This document shows positions 30,465-64,000 of a stretch of DNA of 64,000 nt, one piece after another; positions within the stretch are counted from its first letter, which is position 1, and every line of letters begins with the position of its first letter. The DNA is from Alligator mississippiensis (lineage: Eukaryota; Chordata; Crocodylia; Alligatoridae). Below the pieces are notes generated by a model. The model had not been told where the DNA came from. It did not search any database and saw only the letters and a program-made list of their open reading frames with translations. The position numbers were made by a program, and so were the translations under genes. The stretch is from assembly GCF_030867095.1 (NCBI RefSeq), contig NC_081831.1, forward strand, positions 21,924,001 through 21,988,000, read 5' to 3'.

Positions 30465-30830
30465 GGTATTTTTAGCTGATCCCTTGGGATTATTTATAGC
30501 AGTCAGCGTCCCATTAGTCATAAATATCTGTGGTGGGCAGAGCTTTATTAAGAAGGCCGTTACGTGGAAACAAAGGTGCTTTACACGCTGTTGAAATTGT
30601 ATTGAAATGTCAGCTCGTCAGCGGCAAAGCCGTTTTTCATTATGTTTAGGGTGCACTGGGCCCCCCGTTAAGCCCAACCATGTCTCCTGCCAGTCGGCAG
30701 CCTGAGCTGCTCCATTATTACTTGCTTGGTCTATTTAACCACTGTGCTGCCATGTGCTGGCTGCTGATGTCAGCTCAGTCAATCAGCTACACCCTGACAA
30801 GTAATGTCATCACTTTGCTTATGGGGGATG
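30465..30830. promoter_or_regulatory. Candidate conserved noncoding element, 3' of LMX1-like
   Basis: An AT-richer island in GC-rich surroundings holds TTATTTATAGC, CCATTAGTCATAAATAT, GCTTTATTAAG, CCATTATTAC and a PBX/MEIS-like TCAGTCAATCAGC followed by CAAGTAATGTCATCAC. Clusters of TAAT and TGATTGAC cores are usual in developmental enhancers. Conservation itself cannot be seen here, so this is a composition-based guess. Confidence 0.3.
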
Positions 30831-32204
30831 AGCAGGGCAGCTTCAGATCCAGAACAATTATGTGCAAGTTAGGGTAGGAAGTATGATGAAACAGTGCACT
30901 GCAGGGCTTAGAAAGGGGCCTACTCTTATGCGGCAGAATTGCAGAGGTGGGCAGCTTTTAAAAGCATCATCTTCCCCAGAATTACCAAGCACAGCCAGAG
31001 GGGAGTTCCCTGCTGACTTCAACCAGTGGCATTGTCAGGTTTCTTCTGGAATGTCAGGGCAGTTAGCCCCATCAAGACCAGCCATCACTTTCCCTTTGGG
31101 TTGGATGTGCAGTCGCCTGGTTTTCTCAGCTTCTGAGCCCAGGAGGAACATTTGTCTCTGGCCAGTGCTGCGTGGTCAGTTGGTCTCGCCCCTGCCTGGC
31201 TCTATGGCAGGGAGGCCTCCAGTCTTGCAATAGCAAGAAGCATGTTTCTTGGCCATTTCCTCTTCCCTTTGCAGTTTGAACTGCTTCCATCAGCCTGCTG
31301 CTGAACTAAAGCCTTGGTGCCAACTGCAGCAGTTGCTGGTTTGGGGAAGTAATGGTAGGGAACTGCTGGTGGATCAAAGTGAGCCAGGCACACAAGTGAG
31401 CAGCTAGAAACAGCCAGAAAGGACACAATGGCCAGCAAGCGCTCTGGAGCACAAGGTACTGGCCACAGTGGACTGGACAGATGCTCTCAGATCTGATGCT
31501 GCAAAGCTTGCACTACTAGATCCAGTTGTTTTTAATCCTCTCAGAGAGGGGATTTGATAGAAAAGGTTGTTCCCAAAAGGCACAAGGGGGCAGTGGAAGC
31601 CTCTTAGAATCAGAGACATTAGAAACCCTAGATGGGTTCATCTCTGCTCCAGGGCCTTAGGACAGTGAGGACCCACTGCAGAATGACCTGGCAGAGCCAG
31701 CAAAGAAGCATGTGGGCCAAGACCAAGTGTTGGGATTGCCACCAATTGCATCTGGGGTCAGGTGAGAATCGCCCCCCAAGAAACAACCCCAGAAAGCTGT
31801 TAAAGTGAGAGCAGGCACCAACGCCAGGCAGAGCTGGGAAAGAGTCTTCAGGCAGTCAATCAAACCTGTATATTCTGTTCTGTCTCCAAAGGCTGCAGAG
31901 AGATTCAGCTAAATTAATCCCAAATGGCCCAAATCAATAAGCGGATAAGTCTGTTTCCCATGGTGAGAGCTGTAAGAAAATGGATTTGAGCAGGCTGCTG
32001 GTAGATGGGCACTCCCATCCTCATCGTGAGCAGAGAACAGACCAACTCGAGGCTCGAACTCTGTAGCGTCCAGGGGTAGGCGTCCAGAAGCCCCATTTTG
32101 AGGTCCTTTTGGAAAATTCCCAGGTTCATTACAGACCAGTCTCTCACATTCTTGCTCTGGGTTTATTACCCTGCAGCATTCTCCCTTTGAGCTGGGCAGT
32201 CACA

Positions 32205-32300
32205 ACTGCGGGTACTAGGACTCCTGGGTTCTGCTCCCAGCTCTGCCTCTGGCTGACTGCATGACTTGTGCCCTGCTTTATTCATCTTTATTCCCCCATT
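32205..32300 (+). repeat. MIR-like SINE remnant
   Basis: CTAGGACTCCTGGGTTCTGC, TCCCAGCTCTGCCTCTGGCT and GACTGCATGACTTGTGCC resemble the forward MIR-type core. It is diverged, with approximate edges. Confidence 0.45.
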
Positions 32301-32329
32301 CCTCCAGCAAATTCCTTGCTCTGTTTTTC

Positions 32330-32580
32330 TGTTTCCTTTTGGTGCAGACAATTCCGAATAGAAACTGAAGTGTGCTGGCAATTTTGCAGCCTGTTGCTTT
32401 GACTTTGGTTTCAGGCTCGTTTCCTCTCAAGCGGAACTTGAAAACCAATACAGTGAATTACACATGAGCCCAGAATGAGGAACTAACAAAAGCATCCCTT
32501 TAATTTTTCATCCAGAAAATGCTCTTGTTTTCCACTCTGCTTCTCTTACTTAAAGGAGCTATAAATCAGCATGTTCCTTT
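32330..32580. promoter_or_regulatory. Candidate conserved noncoding element, 3' of LMX1-like
   Basis: A unique AT-richer stretch with GACAATTCCGAATAGAAAC, TTGCTTTGACTTTGG (TCF-like CTTTGA), GTGAATTACAC and CTTTAATTTTTCATCC. It has no coding frame or repeat signature. Listed on composition only. Confidence 0.22.
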
Positions 32581-35368
32581 GGTGTTGGCACTTGCCAAGG
32601 GAGATTTAGTGCTGCTGGCAGGCCCAGTTCTGAACTGGGCAGTGGCAGAGGGCAGAGCACAGCACAGAACCACATTCCATTCACACACACAGTTGCTTAA
32701 CTTGGCACCCCTCCAGCTGACATCGGGTCACTTCCAGGGATGAGGGAGGCTGGGTGGATGGAGGGGAGTGCTCTTGTCTTCTGGTCAGCTGACTCCTTTA
32801 AAGTGTTGTTGCTAGAGATGTAGAAGAAAAACGTATCTGGGCATCAGAGAGCTGTGAGCAGAGTGCTGCTAGCAAATGGGCAGACAGGCTGTGCCCCTGG
32901 GCAAGAATCTTGCCATCCCTGTCTGGCCAGAGAACTGGTCCTGCCTCTGGTCTGGATGGAGACCTTTCCCACCAACCTGCCCCTTTACAGAGGGAAAGAG
33001 GAAGCAGCCCTGGGCCAGGTGCAATGGACTCCATTCCTGGCTCTGAAACTACAGCCTTAGCAGCTGCTTCCATGGAGGCAGGGACATTGGCCTACAGGAA
33101 CAGTGAGAGCTCGCCACACCATGGCCTAGGAGCCTTCTCCACAGAAACACATTTTACAGCAGGGCCTGCCCTGACAGTGACTCACTATGAGAGCACAGGG
33201 TTTTCCACTGCAAAACACACCAGGAGCATATGCATCTACAGCCACTGGGCCCCAGCACCTGGCCACACTGCTGATGCTAACAGCATCTCTGTGCATCAAA
33301 GCAATGCTGAGATCAGAGCTGCAGCAGGACTTGCTGGGCTGTTCCGGTAGCTAGGGACCAACTAGTACCTTCCTGATTCCTCACTAACTCAAGTTCTGCC
33401 TGGGTGCAACAACCCTGCTGGCTCCTGTAATGGGAGATCAGCCTTATTGGCAGCAGTCTCCTTCCTTAATTATGGCAAGTGAATCTAAGCATTGGTTCTT
33501 AAGCTCATTAAGTCATGCAGTTTCAGTGGACTACCTAGCACTGCTGGTTCCATGTCTAGCCTAGTTATTTACACACTCACCCACGTAAATTATATGTTGG
33601 TACATGGCTCAGATCTGTCCTGAGCTGAGTGAGGTTGTGGATTGTCCGACTGTGCTCAGGCAGCTTTTAGACTTCAGCTTTAAGTTTGTTTTTATTTCCA
33701 AATGTGCATGCAAAACCACTGGCACATCACAGCACTGGGTCACAATGAGCGCGAGGGCGGGATTTCTGTGGGTGAAGCTGGTTCCAGTGTTTGGAGGAAA
33801 CACACACATTGGCACATGGTTCACTGAAACATTCTCTCAAAACAATCTAAACCGAGACCATCTCTAGTGCAAAAAGCCACCAAAAGAAACAAACACGCAG
33901 CTCTGGGAGGTTTCAGTCTCGTTTCTTATGGGTGGACAGACACATGGCAGAGGTGGGAACGGCAGCCATGGGGTGTGGAGTGGATGGGTAAAACCTTCCT
34001 TTAGAACTGGCCTGCTCAGATGGAGGTAACTCACATGTTGTCAGTTACCGGGGACAGGATTCTCCCCCTAAAAGAAACAACAAAGTGTTTATCACCTATT
34101 TACAGAGTTGCCTTAAGGGGAAAAAACCATCTGACACTGGGACCAAGGGATGGTTCAGATAGAGTCTGGCTTTATAAATGAGTGAGCAACAGCTGCTGGT
34201 CACTGTGGGATGTTTGTACAGCTTCATTCACAGGCAAGCAATGGGAGTGTGAGCTGTGTAAGGGCTGTAGTTCTGCATCCCTGGTTACAGGCTGCCTCCA
34301 TGAGCTCCTTGAGAAGATGGGGAATTCCTGGCATAGCAAAGGGAGCTAGCAGCAGGTCTCCTATGGTTCTGGGTTGTTGATGTGCCTGGGTGGCTTCCCT
34401 CAGATCTGTGGCAGGGACAGCCTTCAGTGACTTCTTCCTCATGGAGGAGTGTTTTATGCATTGGGGAAACTAGGCTGGGTGGCTTTGGAACCAAGACAGC
34501 ACGTACCCAGACATCAGCATGCCCAGCTCCCTGGCTGCAGCACAACCCTCCCCACTGGGTCTGCTGCTCTGGGAATCAGGCATGCTGGTGACTGCTGTTT
34601 TACAAGTTTTCACCACCTAGAAAGGGACGGGGTGAAACCTATGGCAAAAACAGGGCCTCCAGGCAGATGGACCACAGAGATGCTCCTTTCAGGCATGGTG
34701 GCCCCAGCATCATTGCGTAGTACCAGGAGATGAGTCTACCCTTGTTCACGGAGGTGGATGCACCCCTAAGCACAGAGCTTTCCTTCCATACAGGCCTGTC
34801 CTCCGTTCCTCCCAGTCACTGAAATGCCTCCTGTGCCAACTGACATGGGCCCATGAAGGCAGCCTCCAAAATGACAGTGGTGTCAGTCAGTCATCCCAAG
34901 TCTTTGGTCTGCCTGAATGGAATCCCAGGAGCCAGGCCACAAGGGTGCTGCCAAGGTCTATCAGTGCTGGGGTTTGAGCAAACATGGGTGGCAGGACAGA
35001 GGAGCTGGCTGCTTCCAAGAACACATCTGGGCAACCAGGCCAGTCTTTGAAGGACGTGATGCTCAGACGCTTAAACACTTGACAACTGCTACGGTTACAG
35101 CTAAACAACATTGTACCATCCATCTACGTGGGACGAGAGAAAGGGAGGAGAGAGGCAATGCAGAGAAGTCCTCCAGGCTGCTGCAGATGCCCCTGAATTA
35201 GTGCTCACATGCTTGGAAACCCAGTCGCCTCCTTGCACTGTGCGGGGTTCAGGGAGCTCCTCTGCAGGGCTCTGCTTCGTCTTTCCTGCCCCCACCCCCA
35301 CCCCTGCCACCTGAAATCAGAGCAGCCTTGGTCCGAGACACACACGGGTGCCAGGAGCTGCTCCGCGG

Positions 35369-61044
<25,676 letters not shown>

Positions 61045-64000
61045 CTGGACAGGGAGGAGGAAAAACACTGGTGAGCTACAAGAAGGTTCCCTTTGTAAGC
61101 AAGAAGGACTGTCCTGAGGACTGAGGTTGAGGCCCCTCTGGGCTGAAGCAAAGCCAGACCTCGAGAGATGCCACATGTGTGACTTACTAGTGATAAGGAC
61201 TGTACATATGAGGCAGGGACATGTTCTTAGAGCCTAAAAAATACATGAACATATTTGTCCCACAGATACAAGCAGTCTCTCCTGAGACCACCCCCAACAC
61301 CCAACACTGCAGGGATCTAGGGCAAAGTGCATCCTCCTGGTGACTCAGACACAGTGACCTGCCAAAGCTCCCCATGCCCTCTCTGTTAGGGGCACTCAGT
61401 GGCAAACCAGTCAGATTCAGGATTCTTTTTTTTCCCCTGGACGTTATCACTGCGTCAATCTGTGGCCACCCTTCAAAGGCTTCCCCATGATGAGTCCAGG
61501 GGAGAGGAGTACATGGGGGCAATAAATTCATTATCTGGGGCCTTGGATCTGGGCTTCAGGCTGAGCCAGGATGCTTCAGCCTAGCATGTGCCGGCTCCCT
61601 GCCTGTCACACCGAGCTATGCAGGGTGTTGGAAACACTCACCTTGGCCTTGGGCCTAGGTGCAAGTTTTACCCCACACAATTCTTAGGGCTGTGTGAAAA
61701 GGGGGTGCCCAGCAGAATGGGGGCAGGCACGTTCCACAAAGAAAGGCCACAATCCCCCCTCAGGTAGAAAGCACTCACAAGCCCTGATCAGCCCTTGCAG
61801 GCTCCTCACACTCCATGAGCCTCACCTCGATTATCTGCAGCAGGTTACTAAGGACAGGCCCTGCCCAGGCTGCTGCTGCTGATATGCGAGACAGGAGAAC
61901 GTGGGGGCCAGCTCCCTGCCCCCCTGCACCTCATGTAGTGTTAGTGTCTGGATGTAGCAGCACTCCACACACACATCTCTGCACTCGCTGTGTAGAGAAA
62001 AGCATAATATACAGGAATGTGGACAACAGAAACCAGGCTCTGTGAGGTCTAGATTGAATCACTGCATCCTAGATGGAGCGGTCTCTGGGGCAGGGCCTGC
62101 TTCTGCATTATTTGTTTGTGCAATGGAGTCCTCTGGTGTTGCAGTAATAGAAATAAACCGTAATTACTGTAATGCTGGTGCCAGGAGAGCCTTTACTTGG
62201 TGTGTCCTAGCTCCATCTCTGCTACATCACAGCTTTAACTTGGGAATAATATTGCCTCTGCCTGTTAGGCAATTACTTCCTGCTGTATCTCGCTGCTTAA
62301 GCAGGATTCTTTACTACAGCACGGGAGACCTCTGCTAACAGAAGCTGTCTCCCTACAAGGCAGTCAGACCCACAAAACTGCCAGCACAGAAGAAGCTGGG
62401 CAGATGCGTGCGTACCTCTCCTCCCAGCCAGCTTCAGAGGAAAGTGAAGGATGGCAGGAACAGGGAACTGTTTCATTTGACAGAGAACTCCAAGGGAGAG
62501 ATGGAGATCCCACCACAGAGAAGTCTGTGCAAACTGGCAGACTCCACGTGGCCTTTGGGGCCCTTCCACTGCCAGTTTGTCTTCCAAGCCCAGCAGCTCA
62601 GGGCATCCCCAGTGATCCTGTCATTTCCGGGCACAGGAAATAGTGCTTCCTGCCTGTGACGGCCAGACCTGTGCTCTCCCTGGCATGTTCTTCCTTGCTT
62701 CCCCCCCCACCCCTCCTATGTTCTCTCCCCTGATTGCATCTTCATGGTTTTCCTACCCCTGTGCATTTCCCTCTTCCCTTCACTGCTTCCTCCCCCCAAC
62801 TCCTTCACTTCCCATGACCCTCTTTCCTACAACCACTTTCCCCACCCCACAGCCTGCCTCTGTTTTCTAACACCAAAGCAGCCGGGAAGAGCCTATGTGT
62901 AAGCACACACTGCATTTCAACCACACAGGCCACACAGCAGACTGTGTGCACATGCATGAATACATGCACATACATGTACACACATGGCTGAAATAGCAGA
63001 TGAGTCTGCAGGCTGGGGTTGAGAGCCTGGTACAGTGAGTCTTGGTAAGCAGGACTAAAAGGTGGGAGATACAGGGCTGGCAGAATGGGCAACAGGCAAA
63101 TTGCAAGGGTAGGGGACCTAAATGGAGGAATCTTACTAAGCATCTTCCTTCCCTACCCTTAGTGATAAATCACAAAAAAAAAACAGCTGGAAGGAGTGCA
63201 AACCTGCAGCCAGAGCCACGGGAGTAGAGGCAGAACCTGAGAATCTCTTTAAGCTACAAGCTACTGGCACGTTACTAGCCTGTAAGTGCATCGTTATTAT
63301 TCCACAAAGCAGGAGAAATGCATTACAGAAGTAAAACAAATTTTGTCCTTCAGGGCTTGTTACTCTCGTCAGCACTCGCGAGACCAAAGCAACTCCCCGC
63401 ACACTGTTGTGTAGCCAACAGTCAACATGGGGCTGGGACTGGCCAGGATTTGAGCCAGCTCCCCCAGCTGATGTTGCAGACGTGCTGTCTGCTTGATGCA
63501 GTCCTGAGCAGGACTGCCAGGATGGCTACTCAGCATCTCTGCCGGCAGCAAATCGCAGCCAGACCCGAGACAAGCCCTCTGCAACATTCAGCTCCCCAAG
63601 ATGCTGCTTCACCAAATGCTGCAGCTTGGAAGTCAGAGGGTGGCACCAGTTGAAGAGAAGAAACTGAGATCGTTCCCCACCACTTCTCTCAGAAATGGCC
63701 CCATCCCCTCAGGCACCCTGGGGGAACATCTTGTAAAAGACACAGGAGGCAGTGTGCCCAGTCTGGTATATCCCTGGATGGGGACCTGGGGGACTTGTAC
63801 TCCAGCTTGGCTATAACCCAGCATGTAGCACATGGCAGGCTCTTTCCCTCCATCCTTTTTTGGTCTTGTTTACTTGGACTGCAGGCTCCTCTGGGCAGGG
63901 AATGCCTCTCAGGGAGAGCAGGACCACACACAGTTTTTATGACATTGCAATACATGGGTAAGGAGCATAATGGTTTACCCAGGTAGTTAGACCTATACAA
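61045..64000 (-). other. Upstream intron or flank of the LMX1-like gene; start exon not found
   Basis: The first LMX1 coding exon (human versions begin MLDG(L/I)KMEE) should lie upstream of 61044. I found no such frame with a phase-1 donor on the minus strand here, so it is probably beyond the window. The region holds a pyrimidine-rich stretch (62695-62880), a CA/TG-rich stretch (62930-62990) and one AT-rich island (62080-62300). Confidence 0.5.
62085..62300. promoter_or_regulatory. Candidate enhancer upstream of the LIM1 exon
   Basis: Contains GCATTATTTGTTTGTGCAAT, GCAGTAATAGAAATAAACCG, TAATTACTGTAATGCTGG, GGGAATAATATTGCCTC and GGCAATTACTTCC. It has several TAAT(T) cores and no repeat signature. 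Composition-based only. Confidence 0.33.

Larger units (their letters stand above)
29041..35368. other. Gene-free interval between CHCHD5 and the LMX1-like gene
   Basis: There is no convincing coding exon on either strand. Its right-hand part is likely the 3' UTR of the LMX1-like gene: on the minus strand an AATAAA occurs near 33690 (plus-strand TTTATT), about 1.7 kb past the stop. The interval contains one MIR-like remnant (32205-32300) and two AT-richer islands (30465-30830, 32330-32580) listed separately. Confidence 0.55.

Noticed and set aside
61045-64000. Search for the start exon of the LMX1-like gene on the minus strand
   Set aside because: None of the minus-strand ATG frames here resembles the LMX1 N-terminus or ends in a suitable phase-1 donor, so no start exon is annotated.

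Overview
This is a stretch of amniote nuclear genome, most likely crocodilian or turtle. Multi-exon genes with GT-AG introns, CpG-island promoters, CR1 LINE fragments with 8-bp tail repeats, hAT-type DNA elements and decayed MIR-like SINEs all point to a non-mammalian amniote. GC content is fairly high and the genes are compact, as on a small chromosome. Homologies were judged from memory of the human proteins; no search was run.

Layout. (1) 1-1343, plus strand: the last two coding exons and poly(A) signal of a gene I cannot name. (2) 1645-5066, plus: complete nine-exon MVB12A (ESCRT-I subunit), behind a CpG-rich promoter with three CCAAT boxes. (3) 6089-26817, minus: complete 26-exon ATP13A1, the ER P5A-ATPase, tail-to-tail with MVB12A. 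(4) 26818-27101: a 284-bp bidirectional promoter containing a duplicated YY1+ETS module. (5) 27102-28150, plus: CHCHD5, a small twin-CX9C mitochondrial protein whose ATG is split by an intron. (6) about 29.05-35.37 kb: gene-free, probably the 3' flank and 3' UTR of the next gene. (7) 35369-61044, minus: seven exons of a LIM-homeobox gene of the LMX1 family. Its sequence is a mosaic of LMX1A-like and LMX1B-like residues, so it looks like a third paralogue. The start exon is not in the window. The 21-kb intron between its two LIM exons, and its flanks, hold several AT-rich, TAAT-rich islands that are candidate enhancers.

The main finding is the third LMX1-type gene beside ATP13A1. In human, LMX1A sits near PBX1 on 1q23 and LMX1B near PBX3 on 9q33, while ATP13A1 sits near PBX4 on 19p13.11. 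These blocks are parts of one ancient quadruplicated region (the MHC paralogon). The gene here is therefore well explained as the PBX4-linked LMX1 ohnologue, absent from human.

The cellular roles are separate: endosomal sorting (MVB12A), ER helix dislocation (ATP13A1), mitochondrial intermembrane space (CHCHD5) and developmental transcription (LMX1-like). No operon-like logic, CRISPR array, tRNA or rRNA gene, or recognisable endogenous retrovirus was seen.
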